Shown here: piece by piece, positions 25,805 through 34,742 of the stretch
Position numbering within the stretch: the first letter of the stretch is position 1
Layout of the letters: every line of letters starts with the position of its first letter
NCBI GenBank assembly: GCA_016708585.1
Contig: JADJFK010000008.1
Location: 62,001 to 126,000, forward strand
Length of the DNA stretch: 64,000 bases
Reading direction: 5' to 3'
DNA from: Sulfuritalea sp.
Lineage (GTDB): Bacteria; Pseudomonadota; Gammaproteobacteria; Burkholderiales; Rhodocyclaceae
Program-made: the position numbers and the translations under genes
Notes under the pieces: model-generated
Databases searched by the model: none
Seen by the model: only the letters and a program-made list of their open reading frames with translations
What the model was told of the DNA's origin: nothing

Positions 25805-26169
25805 TCGCCCAAGGCGTCGCTACCGGCCTTCTTGCGCGGACGCTTCGGCACCACCTTCCACAGCTCTTCGAGGTTGTAGTAGCTGCGCACGGCGGGCTGC
25901 ATCACATGCACCACGATGTCGCCCAGATCGACCAGCACCCATTCGCCGGCCTCCTCGCCCTCGATGCCGATCACCTGGCCGCCGGCCTCCCGGACCTTGT
26001 CGTGCACGTTCTTCGCCAGCGACTTGACGTGGCGGTTGGAATCGCCGGTGGCGATGATGACGCGGTCGAACATCGCGGAGATCTTCGAGGTGTTGATCAC
26101 CTCGATGTCCTTGGCCTTGATGTCCTCGAGCGCGGCGACGGCGATTTTCTGCAGTTTTCTAATGTCCAT
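25801..26169 (-). CDS. rsfS: Ribosomal silencing factor RsfS
   Basis: The 122-residue protein starts MDIRKLQKIAVAALEDIKAKDI and carries the DUF143 core: ATGDSNRHVKSLA, GEWVLVDLGDIVVHVM and YYNLEELW. It binds L14 and blocks 30S-50S joining in starved cells. ATG 26169 is chosen by homology; a longer frame upstream belongs to nadD. The C-terminus is a basic tail. Confidence 0.95.
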   Translation of the reverse strand: MDIRKLQKIAVAALEDIKAKDIEVINTSKISAMFDRVIIATGDSNRHVKSLAKNVHDKVREAGGQVIGIEGEEAGEWVLVDLGDIVVHVMQPAVRSYYNLEELWKVVPKRPRKKAGSDALGE

Positions 26170-26842
26170 GCGGGGTCCGGTAGAGCTGACGGGTTTCAAT
26201 ATAGTCGAGAACGGGATCGGGAACCAGATAGCGCACCGAAAGACCGCGCGCCAGGCGCTCGCGGATCGCCGTGGCGGAAATCTCCAGTGCGGTGATGGCG
26301 AAGGGGACGATGCGGCCGGCCGGGGCGCCGGCGAGGTCGGCGGCGCCCCCGCGGCGGGCGCGAAACTCCCCATCGAGCGCCGTATCGCCGGCGCCGACTT
26401 TTATGTCATGCCCCGGCCGCGTCGCCACGGCGATGTGCGCGAGGCCGAACAGCTCGCGCCAGCGTTGCCAGGACTCGAGCCGGGCGAAGGCATCGGCGCC
26501 CAGCAGCAACACCAGCGGGCGCTGCGCGCCGTGCTGGCGGCGCAGACGCTCCAGCGTCGCGACGGTGTAGCTCGGGGCCGCGCCGTCTGTCGCGGCCAGG
26601 ACTTCGCCCGAATCGACGCTGAATCCGGGCAGGCCGGCGAGCGCGCACTCAACCATGCCCAGGCGCTGCGTGGCGGCGCAGTGCGGCAGGGCGCGCAATG
26701 GCGGGGACCCGGCCGGGATCAGGCACAGCGCGGACAGGCCGAGGGCTTCGCGCGCCTCGAGGGCGAGGCGCAGGTGCGCCACGTGCAGCGGATCGAAGGT
26801 GCCGCCGAGCAGCCCGAGCACGCCCGCGCCGGCCTCACTCAT
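26159..26842 (-). CDS. nadD: Nicotinate-nucleotide adenylyltransferase NadD
   Basis: The 227-residue NAD-synthesis enzyme has GGTFDPLHVAHL (nucleotidyltransferase HxGH-type motif) near the start and ISATAIRERLARG near the end. Between them, residues DIKVGAGDTALDGEF come from an in-frame copy of the dispersed 26-bp repeat (26377-26402), in a loop that varies among NadD proteins. It overlaps rsfS at the 3' end and the next membrane-protein gene at the 5' end. Confidence 0.95.
   Translation of the reverse strand: MSEAGAGVLGLLGGTFDPLHVAHLRLALEAREALGLSALCLIPAGSPPLRALPHCAATQRLGMVECALAGLPGFSVDSGEVLAATDGAAPSYTVATLERLRRQHGAQRPLVLLLGADAFARLESWQRWRELFGLAHIAVATRPGHDIKVGAGDTALDGEFRARRGGAADLAGAPAGRIVPFAITALEISATAIRERLARGLSVRYLVPDPVLDYIETRQLYRTPHGH
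26377..26402 (-). repeat. Dispersed 26-bp repeat inside nadD
   Basis: 25 of 26 consensus bases match on the minus strand. The similarity to the 38.4-kb intergenic copy extends further 5' (GACATAAAAGTCGGCGC in both). Encodes KVGAGDTA. Confidence 0.75.
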
Positions 26843-27632
26843 CGGGCAGGGCCGGCGGCGGCTCGACCGGTTCGCCCGGCGTGACCGCTTCCGGCGTCGC
26901 GAACACGTCGCGATAGGACAGGTACACGCTGGCCACCAGCACCGGCGCGAGGACGAAGATCAGCAGCATGCGCAGCGCGAGGGAAAGGATATCGAGCAGG
27001 ACCTGCGAGAGCAAACCGGCGACGATCAGGATCAGCCCCGGCAGCACCGCGCCGACCACCGCCAGCGTCAGCCCGTACATGGCGAAGGCGCGCCAGTTGC
27101 GCCAGCTGGCGACGAAACTGAAGAACAGCGATTTGCCGGCACTGACGCCATTCCAGGCGGTCAGCAGCGGCGCGAACCAGAAGGCCATCAGCAGCGGCGA
27201 GGCCAGCAGCATGACGATGCCGAGGTCGACCAGCAGCGCCTCGGCTTCCTGCGGGCTCATGCCGTCCTTGAGGTCGAGCGGCGCGGCGAACAGCGAGGCG
27301 ACCAGCACCAGCAAGGTGGAACCGACCAGATGCAGGCCGCCGAGGCGCACCAGGCCGATGCGCTGCGGACCGAGGCCGGCCATCAGGGTGTCGCCGGTGA
27401 AGGGCTGGCCGCGCTCGATGGCGCGACAGCCGTTGCCCAGCATGACCGTCAGCGCCGGCAGCAACAGGGGCAGCAGGATGGGGCCGATGGTCGGGATCAG
27501 GTTGACCACGATCACCGTCAGCAGGTAGCCGAAGGTCAGCACCGTGGTCAGCGGCGGATTGCGGCGGAACAGGGCCAGGCCGGCGAGCAGCCAGAGGAAG
27601 CCGTGGCGGGCGGAAAGGCGGCGCGCGTCCAT
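26835..27632 (-). CDS. BPSS1780-type integral membrane protein
   Basis: The 265-residue protein has six or so hydrophobic segments (for example LTFGYLLTVIVVNLIPTIGP, LLVLVASLFAAP, YGLTLAVVGAVLPGLILIVA) and a Pro-rich acidic tail. It resembles a betaproteobacterial family named after BPSS1780. No function is known. It overlaps nadD by eight bases and ttcA by three, so it belongs to the same transcript. Confidence 0.75.
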   Translation of the reverse strand: MDARRLSARHGFLWLLAGLALFRRNPPLTTVLTFGYLLTVIVVNLIPTIGPILLPLLLPALTVMLGNGCRAIERGQPFTGDTLMAGLGPQRIGLVRLGGLHLVGSTLLVLVASLFAAPLDLKDGMSPQEAEALLVDLGIVMLLASPLLMAFWFAPLLTAWNGVSAGKSLFFSFVASWRNWRAFAMYGLTLAVVGAVLPGLILIVAGLLSQVLLDILSLALRMLLIFVLAPVLVASVYLSYRDVFATPEAVTPGEPVEPPPALPDE

Positions 27633-28561
27633 CAGTCGTCCTGCGCCATGAAGTCGATGGCCTGCGGCGCCAGGGGCGGCAGGGCCGGCGCATCGAAGGC
27701 GATGTCGCCTTCCGGGTCCGGCATCCCGGTCGCCTGCAGCCCGGCGAAATCGAACAGGCGGGCATCGAGCAGGTGCGAGGGCACGACGTTGGCGAGGCTC
27801 CTGAACATGGTCTCGATGCGCCCGGGGAAACGCTTCTCCCAGTCATTCAGCATCTGCTTGACCTGCTGCCGCTGCAGGTTGGGCTGCGAGCCGCAGAGGT
27901 TGCAGGGAATGATGGGGAACTCGCGCACGGCCGCCCATTTTTCCAGGTCGCTTTCGCGGCAGTAGGCCAGCGGCCGGATCACGATGTTGCGGCCGTCGTC
28001 GGAGACCAGCTTGGGCGGCATGGATTTCAGCTTGCCGCCGAAGAACATGTTGAGGAACAGCGTCTGCAGGATGTCGTCGCGGTGGTGGCCGAGCGCGATC
28101 CTGGTCGCGCCCAGCTCGCCGGCGACGCGGTAGAGCACGCCGCGGCGCAGGCGCGAACACAGCGAGCAGGTGGTCTTGCCTTCCGGGATCACGCGCTTGA
28201 CGATGGAATAGGTGTCCTCGTCCTCGATGTGAAAGGGCACGTCGATCGAGCGCAGGTAGTCGGGCAGCACGTCAGCCGGGAAACCGGGCTGCTTCTGGTC
28301 GAGGTTCACCGCGACGATGTCGAAGGCCACCGGCGCGTGCTCGCGCAGGAAAAGCAGGATGTCGAGCAGGGCGAAGGAATCCTTGCCGCCGGAAAGACAG
28401 ACCATGACCTTGTCGCCGGCGCCGATCATGGCGAAGTCGGCGATCGCCTGGCCGACCTCGCGGCGCAGGCGCTTGGCCAATTTGTTCGACTCGAAGGCGG
28501 CCTTCTGAGCCTGGCGGGCGGTCGGCGCCGGTTTCGGCTGTGCGGGAAGCGGTGCGTTCAT
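27632..28561 (-). CDS. ttcA: tRNA 2-thiocytidine biosynthesis protein TtcA
   Basis: The 309-residue PP-loop ATPase has SGGKDSFALLD (PP-loop) and two Cys pairs, CSLC and CNLC, that hold the [4Fe-4S] cluster for thiolating C32 of tRNA. Length and order match TtcA. The start overlaps the stop of the SDR gene upstream (ATGA). Confidence 0.95.
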   Translation of the reverse strand: MNAPLPAQPKPAPTARQAQKAAFESNKLAKRLRREVGQAIADFAMIGAGDKVMVCLSGGKDSFALLDILLFLREHAPVAFDIVAVNLDQKQPGFPADVLPDYLRSIDVPFHIEDEDTYSIVKRVIPEGKTTCSLCSRLRRGVLYRVAGELGATRIALGHHRDDILQTLFLNMFFGGKLKSMPPKLVSDDGRNIVIRPLAYCRESDLEKWAAVREFPIIPCNLCGSQPNLQRQQVKQMLNDWEKRFPGRIETMFRSLANVVPSHLLDARLFDFAGLQATGMPDPEGDIAFDAPALPPLAPQAIDFMAQDD

Positions 28562-29312
28562 AGATGGGCGGTGCGGCCGCCGTCGACGTTGATCACCTGG
28601 CCGGTGACATAGGGTGCATCGAAGATCAGGAATTTCACGGCTTGCGCGATGTCGGCCGGCGAGCCGACGCGCTTGAGCAGGGTGTGGGCAATGATAGCCG
28701 TGCGCGCCTCGGGCGGAAAGTCATGCGTACCCTGGGGCCATTCGATCGGCCCCGGCGCCACGGCGTTGACCCGCACCCGCGGCCCCAGCTCCAGCGCCAG
28801 CGCGCGCGTCAGCCCGAGCAGGCCGGCCTTCGCCGCGCAATACAGGGGATAGCCCTTGAGCGGGCGCTCGGCATGGATGTCGGTGATGTTCACGATGCAG
28901 CCGCCGCTGCGCTCGAGATGCGGCGCCGCCGCCTGCGCGAGGAACAGCGGCGCCTTGAGGTTGGAACCGATCAGGTCGTCCCAGGCCGCCGTGTCGACAG
29001 CGCCGACTTTTGTGGCGTAGAAGGACGAGGCGTTATTCACCAACGCGTCGAGCCGGCCGAAATGGGCCACGACGGCGTCTACCAGCGACGGCAGCGCGGC
29101 AATGTCGAGCAGGTCGGCAGCGAAGGTCGCGGCGGACCACCCTCCCTCGCGTCGTTCAGGGTCGCCGCCAGCGCTCCGGCGTCGGCGCCCGACGCGCGGT
29201 AGTGGATTGCGACGTTGGCCCCTGCCGCTTGCAGCGTGCGCGCGATTTCCGCGCCGACGCGGCGGCCGGCGCCGGTCACCAGGACAACGGGGGGATGCGC
29301 GGCATTGTTCAT
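28558..29312 (-). CDS. Pteridine-reductase-like short-chain dehydrogenase, one-base frame break
   Basis: The start MNNAAHPPVVLVTGAGRRVGAEIARTL has the NAD(P)-binding TGxxxxxG motif. The frame then changes near 29140, after which the rest (VDAVVAHFGRLDALVNNASSF...YCAAKAG...INVDGG) is normal and includes the YxxxK active site. One extra G in the GGG run (plus-strand C run 29140-29142) gives a 251-residue protein. An Arg in the Gly-rich motif (TGAGRRVG) and the genes around it suggest a FolM/PTR1-like reductase. It contains a copy of the dispersed repeat. Start and stop overlap tcdA and ttcA. Confidence 0.8.
28986..29011 (-). repeat. Dispersed 26-bp repeat, diverged copy inside the SDR gene
   Basis: Minus-strand AAAAGTCGGCGCTGTCGACACGGCGG; encodes KVGAVDTA. 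A few mismatches from consensus, all in the middle or last base. Confidence 0.6.
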
Positions 29313-30100
29313 GCGGGGAGTATACCGGCGAGAACCCGTGCCGCCGCGGCGAAACCGAAACCCGCGGTGACCGCGACCGAAGAGCCGTAGCCGGCGCAGT
29401 TGAGTCCTGCCGCCGGGTCGACCGGAATTCCGGCCGCTACGCCATCCGTATCGCAGAAGTCGGCGCTGGCGCCACGGCGAAGCTGCTCCGGCGAATAGAC
29501 GCAATCGACGCCGAACTTCTTCTTCGGCTCGCGCGGGAAACCGTAGTCCTTGCGCAGCAGCGCCCTCACCCTGGAAGCCAGCGCATCCTGCGTGGTGCGC
29601 GCCAGGTCGATCACCTCGATGCGCGTCGGATCGGTGCGGCCGCCGGCGGCGCCGGTGGTGACGATGCGGATGCCGGCGCGCCGGCAGTGCGCGATCAGCG
29701 CCGCCTTGGCGCGGACGTGGTCGATCGCGTCGATCACCGCGTCGCAGGCGGGAATCAGGGCGGGCGGATTGCGCTCGTCGATGAACTCCTCGATCGGGGT
29801 GACCACGCAAGACGGATTGATCGCCAGGATGCGCTCCTGCATCGCCAGCACCTTGGCCGCGCCCAGGGTCGAACCGAGCGCCTGGACCTGCCGGTTGATG
29901 TTGGATTCGGCAACATGGTCGAGATCGACCAGCGTCAGCCGGCCGATGCCCGAACGCGCCAGCGCCTCCACCGCCCAGGAACCGACGCCGCCGATGCCGA
30001 CCACGACCACATGGGCGGCCGCGGCACGCGCCAGGGCGCCGCCGCCATAGAGGCGCTCGAGGCCGCCGAAGCGGCGTGCGTAATCAGGGGAAGAAGCCAT
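29309..30100 (-). CDS. tcdA: tRNA threonylcarbamoyladenosine dehydratase TcdA
   Basis: The 263-residue E1-like protein has the nucleotide-binding VVVVGIGGVGSWAVEALARSGIG and LVDLDHVAESNINRQ. It lacks the Cys pairs of MoeB. The tail GFGFAAAARVLAG fits TcdA/CsdL, which cyclises t6A37 of tRNA to ct6A. The gene contains a diverged repeat copy (29456-29480) in a different frame from the other copies. Confidence 0.9.
   Translation of the reverse strand: MASSPDYARRFGGLERLYGGGALARAAAAHVVVVGIGGVGSWAVEALARSGIGRLTLVDLDHVAESNINRQVQALGSTLGAAKVLAMQERILAINPSCVVTPIEEFIDERNPPALIPACDAVIDAIDHVRAKAALIAHCRRAGIRIVTTGAAGGRTDPTRIEVIDLARTTQDALASRVRALLRKDYGFPREPKKKFGVDCVYSPEQLRRGASADFCDTDGVAAGIPVDPAAGLNCAGYGSSVAVTAGFGFAAAARVLAGILPA
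29456..29480 (+). repeat. Dispersed 26-bp repeat copy inside tcdA, opposite orientation to the gene
   Basis: GAAGTCGGCGCTGGCGCCACGGCGA differs from consensus at two bases. Unlike the other in-gene copies it lies antisense to the coding direction. Confidence 0.65.
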
Positions 30101-30162
30101 GCCGCGATTCTAATCGGCGACCGGCCGGCGGACGGCCCCTCGCTTGCGGCCCTGCCGGGAAA

Positions 30163-30528
30163 TCAGCGACGAATGCCGCCCGGGACCAGCTCGAACCATT
30201 GCGGGTCGAGGCCGGCCAGCGGGCCGCGCAGCTTGTCCAGTTCCGCCGCCGGGCCATGGACTTCGAGGCGCACAAGCCTGGCTATCTTCAGCGCCTCCTG
30301 CAGGGGCGCATCGACGTTGGCCAGATGCGCCAGAAGCGCCGCGGCGTCGTCGTAGCCTTCCCGGCAATGGGCTGTCTGCCCGCTGAAGGAAAACGCGTAG
30401 AAGAGGCAACCGGGCTCGGTCATGGTGAGCTCGACAAATGTCTTCCCGAGCGCCTTGAATTCATCGAGCTTGCCTTCCGCCACGTCGAAGTACGGGGCAA
30501 GGCTGCAACAGGTGTCGGTGCGCGGCAT
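30163..30528 (-). CDS. ABM-fold (antibiotic biosynthesis monooxygenase-like) protein
   Basis: The 121-residue protein starts at MPRTDTCCS, chosen because GGAGACCGAA sits just before that ATG. The core FDVAEGKLDEFKALGKTFVELT...EPGCLFYAFSFSG matches the dimeric alpha/beta barrel ABM fold. An N-terminal Cys-Cys is unusual. The role is unknown; ABM proteins include quinol monooxygenases and small stress proteins. Confidence 0.7.
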   Translation of the reverse strand: MPRTDTCCSLAPYFDVAEGKLDEFKALGKTFVELTMTEPGCLFYAFSFSGQTAHCREGYDDAAALLAHLANVDAPLQEALKIARLVRLEVHGPAAELDKLRGPLAGLDPQWFELVPGGIRR

Positions 30529-30866
30529 TTCGGTCTCCTCGGGGTTGGTCGCGAAATCGTTGCCTGGCACGGGCCGGCCGGCCCGGCGGCTGCCATGAAG
30601 CCATCATAGACACCCGGCAAGGCCATGGCAACCCTGCGCCGCAACACGTAGCGGCCCATTCCTGCTCCGGCAGCTTGTCAATACCGAGTTCACGATAGGC
30701 ACCTCACTACCGGCGCTGGAAAGAACAAGGCCCCGTCGGCCATCAGACGAACGGAGCCTTGCTTTGATTCTGGTGGCGGAACACGGAACCGGACCTGCGA
30801 CCGCGTTCAGGGCTGAATAGTAGTAACACGTTGCCTCGCGAGTACGGATTCGGTGATTTGGCCGGA
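30529..30866. other. Gap without a convincing gene; carries a terminator-like hairpin and a partial tRNA-end copy
   Basis: A hairpin at about 30727-30760 (CAAGGC ... GCCTTG) resembles the terminator after tRNA-Phe. Bases 30756-30776 copy the tRNA-Phe 3' end and following sequence (19 of 21 bases). No reading frame here has a ribosome site or recognisable product. Confidence 0.5.
30756..30776 (-). repeat. Partial tRNA-end copy, possible island edge
   Basis: Minus strand CCACCAGAATCAAAGCAAGGC against CCACCAGACACAAAGCAAGGC at 32416-32436, the 3' end of tRNA-Phe and its trailer. The pair encloses the fic gene. Confidence 0.5.
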
Positions 30867-31994
30867 TCAATCCGCCAACTCGTAGCCCGTGCTGCGTCCG
30901 CCGCCGGGCGATTTCTTCAGCACGCCCAGTTCCAGTAGCTGTTTGATGTCACGCAGGGCGGTATCCGGTGAGCACTTGGCTATTGACCCCCACTTGCTGC
31001 TGGTGAGCCTGCCTTCGAAGCCATCGAGCAGGCGGTTGAGCAGCTTTACTTGCCGCTCGTTCAACGGCTGCCCTTGTCCAGCGCCTGCCCAACGTTGCCA
31101 GAAGCGTGCCTTGATCAGCACGGCATCCAGCGTGGTCTGCGCACTGGCGATGGCACGGCCCAGCGTGCCAAGGAACCACTCCAGCCAGCCGGTCACATCG
31201 AGCGTACCCTTTTGCGTGCGTTCCAGCACATCGTAGTAGTCGCGGCGTTCGCGCTGGATCTGCGCCGACAGACTGTAGAAACGCTGCGTGCTCCCATCGG
31301 CGCGCGCAAGGAACAAATCGCCCACGGCGCGGGCGATGCGCCCGTTACCATCGTCGAAGGGATGCAGCGTCACAAACCAGAGGTGCGCCAACCCGGCCTT
31401 GATGAGCATCGGCTCGCTGGCTTGCTCATTGGCCCATGCCAAGAATCGCGACGTTTCGGCAGGCAGCATGGCAGCGGGCGGTGCCTGAAAATGCACTTTG
31501 CGCCGCTCCATCGGGCCAGAAATCACCTGCATCGGCCCGACCGCATCGTTACGCCACTGGCCCACCGCGAGCTTGCTCATGCCGGAATAACCGGTGGGAA
31601 ACAGGGCCGCGTGCCAGCCGAACAGCCGTTCGGCAGTCAGCGCTTCGACGCTGCGGGATGTCGCGTCAAACACCATTTCAACCACGCCTTCGACGTCCCG
31701 ATCCACCGCGGCCACCGCGCCGATCTCCACGCCCAGGCGGCGGGCGATGGACGAGCGCACCGATTCAAGGTTCAGCACCTCGCCTTCAAGTTCGCTGGTC
31801 TTGACCACGTCCTCGGTCAATGCAGCGAGGCTGGCCCGATCGCGTAGCGCCAGCCCCACGTCGGCCAGACGGCCCAGCAGCACGCCCTGGGTGCGACTGA
31901 CCTCGGTCAAGAGGCCAGTAAGCGCCGAGAGGTCGTAGCGCCAGTTGGGCCAATCGCCAGCCTGCCAGATGTATAGGTTTTCTCCGCTATTCAT
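30867..31994 (-). CDS. Fic-domain protein beside tRNA-Phe
   Basis: The product has 375 residues from the second ATG (MNSGENLYIW; an ATG at 32009 adds five). A DUF4172-like N-terminal segment is followed by inhibitory motif TSELEG ([S/T]xxxE[G/N]), the Fic core HPFDDGNGRIAR near residue 210, and a C-terminal winged-helix-like part (TALRDIKQLLELGVLKKSPGG). It is a class II, self-inhibited Fic enzyme, distinct from the one in the R-M operon. It stands alone without a partner antitoxin gene, as expected for class II. The gap on both sides and the copied tRNA end suggest acquisition by transfer. Confidence 0.88.
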   Translation of the reverse strand: MNSGENLYIWQAGDWPNWRYDLSALTGLLTEVSRTQGVLLGRLADVGLALRDRASLAALTEDVVKTSELEGEVLNLESVRSSIARRLGVEIGAVAAVDRDVEGVVEMVFDATSRSVEALTAERLFGWHAALFPTGYSGMSKLAVGQWRNDAVGPMQVISGPMERRKVHFQAPPAAMLPAETSRFLAWANEQASEPMLIKAGLAHLWFVTLHPFDDGNGRIARAVGDLFLARADGSTQRFYSLSAQIQRERRDYYDVLERTQKGTLDVTGWLEWFLGTLGRAIASAQTTLDAVLIKARFWQRWAGAGQGQPLNERQVKLLNRLLDGFEGRLTSSKWGSIAKCSPDTALRDIKQLLELGVLKKSPGGGRSTGYELAD

Positions 31995-32000
31995 GCGGAG
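31982..32000. promoter_or_regulatory. Inverted repeat over the fic start codon
   Basis: CTCCGC-TATTCAT-GCGGAG, a 6-bp perfect inverted repeat spanning the start. Another TCTCCGC half-site lies about 35 bases upstream (near 32034). It could be an operator or an mRNA hairpin hiding the start. Confidence 0.4.
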
Positions 32001-32086
32001 ATTAAACACCCAATTCGCGGCAAGAGCAAGCTATTCTCCGCAAATTGCGCGGTGAATGAGGTATTTATTCGCCGCAGCGGTCAACG

Positions 32087-32175
32087 CTGTTGGTACTCAC
32101 TGAAATTTGACCATTTAGACCCCGTTGTGCGCGTTGAAAATTGACCAGGATAATTACCGACGGTAACAACCCTGG
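32087..32175 (+). mobile_element. Possible remnant of an IS21-type terminus
   Basis: Begins TGTTGGTACTCACTGAAATT and contains two related words, AAATTTGACCA and AAAATTGACCA, about 36 bases apart, a layout like the multiple end repeats of IS21 elements. No istA or istB reading frame is present, so this is at best a solo end. Confidence 0.3.
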
Positions 32176-32384
32176 ATCCAATTCGCTGCGAGGTTGATCT
32201 TGCGACAGCGGCTTGATTGGCAGACCGAGTTTTCAAGCCGTTATGATTCGTTACCAGCCTCTTATGATTCTCCTTCAGGTGCCCGTGCTCGTTTGAGAGT
32301 GCGACGTGCCTATGATTGGAGGAGTCGTCGCCCCTTGCGGATCACCCCATACCGCCCCAAGTGTGCGCCGCCCCCGCAAAAGAC

Positions 32385-32429
32385 AAAGCCCCCGCAAGTC
32401 GTGAAACCTGCAGGGGCCTTGCTTTGTGT
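32385..32429 (-). terminator. Terminator after tRNA-Phe
   Basis: Minus strand AAGGCCCCTGCA ... TTGCGGGGGCTTT followed by GTCTTTTGC. Confidence 0.65.
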
Positions 32430-32430
32430 C

Positions 32431-32506
<76 letters not shown>

Positions 32507-32592
32507 GGAAAGGCGGCGAATTATAGGCGCTCGGGTCTGCGCCGTCAAAGGCCGTTGGGCATCTTGCGTCCGCAACCGTGGCTGACTGCCTG

Positions 32593-32620
32593 CTTACGCC
32601 CTGCGTAAGACCCGCGTAAG
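32593..32620. promoter_or_regulatory. Candidate operator upstream of the DUF485-ActP operon
   Basis: Perfect inverted repeat CTTACGC-CCT-GCGTAAG followed by a further GCGTAAG half-site, about 80-100 bases before the start codon. No known regulator is matched. Confidence 0.35.
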
Positions 32621-32697
32621 AGCGTATCCCTAACATGTTGTGCTGCAAAACAAGCAATTGTTGTTTAAACAATCCCTTCCATCCTCCGGAGGACACC

Positions 32698-33012
32698 ATG
32701 AAAGACGAAGACATCGTCGCGCGGATTGAAAGCAATCCGAAGTTCCTGAAGTTCGTCAGCACCCGCAACAACTACTCGATCATCATGACCATCCTGATGA
32801 TGGTCGTGTACTTCGGCTACATCCTGCTGGTCGCCTTCAACAAGCAGTTCCTCGCCACCAAGATCAGCGCCGGCGCGGTCACCTCGATCGGCATTCCGCT
32901 CGGCGTCGGCGTGCTGGTATTCACCATCGTCATCACCGCGATCTATGTCCGTCGCGCCAACACCGAGTTCGACGCCATGAAGGACGAAATCGTCAAGGAG
33001 GCCTCCAAGTGA
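32698..33012 (+). CDS. yjcH: DUF485 small membrane protein (YjcH-like), partner of the acetate symporter
   Basis: The 104-residue protein has two membrane helices (IIMTILMMVVYFGYILLVAF and a second around residues 61-82). ATG 32698 is selected for its strong ribosome site (CCGGAGGACACC). It overlaps the actP start by four bases (GTGA), the arrangement known for yjcH-actP in E. coli. Confidence 0.9.
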   Translation: MKDEDIVARIESNPKFLKFVSTRNNYSIIMTILMMVVYFGYILLVAFNKQFLATKISAGAVTSIGIPLGVGVLVFTIVITAIYVRRANTEFDAMKDEIVKEASK

Positions 33013-34691
33013 TCAAGCTCAAGCATATTTTCGGCGGCGCAGCCGCCCTGTTGGCCGCCGGTGCCGTTCTCGCCGCCGGTGCCGACCTCGGCCAGGCGCA
33101 AAAGCAGGCGACCAACTGGACCGCGATCGTCATGTTCGCCATCTTCGTCGGCATCACGCTGTGGATCACCAAGTGGGCGGCGGCGAAGACCAAGACCGCG
33201 GCCGACTTCTACACCGCGGGCGGCGGCATCACCGGCTTCCAGAACGGCCTGGCGATCGCCGGCGACTACATGTCGGCGGCGTCCTTCCTGGGCATTTCCG
33301 GCCTGGTGTTCGGTTCCGGCTTCGACGGCCTGATCTTCTCGATCGGCTGGCTGGTCGGCTGGCCGGTGATCACCTTCCTGATGGCGGAACGCCTGCGCAA
33401 CCTCGGCAAGTTCACCTTCGCCGACGTGGCGGGTTACCGCTTCGATGCGGGTCCGATCCGCACTTTCGCGGCCTGCGGCTCGCTGGTGGTGGTGGCCTTC
33501 TACCTGATCGCCCAGATGGTCGGTGCCGGCCAGCTGATCAAGCTGCTGTTCGGCCTCGATTACATCGTGGCGGTCTGCATGGTGGGCGTGATCATGATGA
33601 CCTACGTGCTGTTCGGCGGCATGACGGCAACCACCTGGGTGCAGATCATCAAGGCGGTAATGCTGCTCACCGGCGCGACCTTCATGGCCATCATGGTGAT
33701 GCTCCAGTTCGGCTTCAGCCCCGAGGCGATGTTCAGCAAGGCGGTCGAAGTGCATGCCAAGCATGATGCCATCATGGGTCCGGGGGCACTGATCAACGAT
33801 CCGATTTCGGCGATCTCCGTCGGCATGGCACTGATGTTCGGTACCGCCGGCCTGCCCCACATCCTGATGCGCTTCTTCACGGTGCCCAGCGCCAAGGAAG
33901 CCCGCAAGTCGGTGGCCTGGGCGACGACCTGGATCGGCTACTTCTACATCCTGACCTTCATCATCGGCTTCGGCGCCATCACCAACCTGATCCCCAACCC
34001 GGCGGACTACTTCGTCAATGGCGAACTCGCCAAGGGCCTCAAGGGCGGCGGCAACATGGCGGCGGTGCATCTGTCGAAGGCCGTCGGTGGCGACCTGTTC
34101 ATGGGCTTCATCTCCGCCGTGGCCTTCGCCACGATCCTGGCGGTGGTGGCGGGTCTGACGCTGTCCGGCGCTTCCGCCGTGTCGCACGACCTGTACGCTT
34201 CGGTGTGGCGTCATGGCAATGTCGATTCCGCGACCGAACTGCGCGTGTCGAAGATCACCACGGTGTGCCTCGGCATCTTCGCCGTGCTGCTCGGCATCGT
34301 GTTCGAGAAGCAGAACGTCGCCTTCATGGTGATGCTGGCCTTCGCCGTGGCCTGTTCGGCCAACTTCCCGGTGCTGTTCATGTCCGTGCTGTGGAAGGAT
34401 TGCACCACCAAGGGTGCGGTCGCGGGCGGCACGGTCGGCCTGATCTCCTCCGTGGCGCTGACCATCATGTCGCCGGCGGTGTGGGAAGCCTCGCTGGGCA
34501 ACCCCAAGGGTTCGGCGCTGTTCCCCTACGCCTCGTCGGCCATTTTCTCGATGACGGCGGCCTTCGCGGTGATCTGGATCGTCTCCCTGCTCGACAGGAG
34601 CGCCCAGGCAGCCAAGGAACGCGCCCTGTTCCCGGCGCAGCTGATCCGCTCGGAAACCGGCGTCGGCAGTTCCAGCGCCTCCGGCCACTAA
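33009..34691 (+). CDS. actP: Cation/acetate symporter ActP
   Basis: The 560-residue sodium:solute symporter starts at GTG overlapping the yjcH stop. It opens with a signal-like hydrophobic segment and has about 13 membrane helices. Family landmarks include DFYTAGGGITGFQNGLAIAGDYMSAASFLG, FGTAGLPHILMRFFTVP and SGASAVSHDLY. It most probably imports acetate or a related short carboxylate. A strong terminator follows. Confidence 0.9.
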   Translation: MIKLKHIFGGAAALLAAGAVLAAGADLGQAQKQATNWTAIVMFAIFVGITLWITKWAAAKTKTAADFYTAGGGITGFQNGLAIAGDYMSAASFLGISGLVFGSGFDGLIFSIGWLVGWPVITFLMAERLRNLGKFTFADVAGYRFDAGPIRTFAACGSLVVVAFYLIAQMVGAGQLIKLLFGLDYIVAVCMVGVIMMTYVLFGGMTATTWVQIIKAVMLLTGATFMAIMVMLQFGFSPEAMFSKAVEVHAKHDAIMGPGALINDPISAISVGMALMFGTAGLPHILMRFFTVPSAKEARKSVAWATTWIGYFYILTFIIGFGAITNLIPNPADYFVNGELAKGLKGGGNMAAVHLSKAVGGDLFMGFISAVAFATILAVVAGLTLSGASAVSHDLYASVWRHGNVDSATELRVSKITTVCLGIFAVLLGIVFEKQNVAFMVMLAFAVACSANFPVLFMSVLWKDCTTKGAVAGGTVGLISSVALTIMSPAVWEASLGNPKGSALFPYASSAIFSMTAAFAVIWIVSLLDRSAQAAKERALFPAQLIRSETGVGSSSASGH

Positions 34692-34708
34692 GCAGTACTG
34701 CACCAAGC

Positions 34709-34738
34709 AAAAGGCCAGCCTTCGGGCTGGCCTTTTGT
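34709..34738 (+). terminator. Terminator after actP
   Basis: AAAAGGCCAGCC-TTCG-GGCTGGCCTTTTGTCTTTT: 12-bp stem with TTCG loop and T-rich tail. Confidence 0.85.
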
Positions 34739-34742
34739 CTTT

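Larger units (their letters stand above)
32010..32430. other. Gap without a gene between fic and tRNA-Phe
   Basis: About 420 bases of visibly lower GC than the surroundings. It includes repeated TTGACC words near 32105-32150 that recall the ends of IS21-family elements, and the tRNA-Phe terminator at its right end. I see no reading frame with support. Confidence 0.5.
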
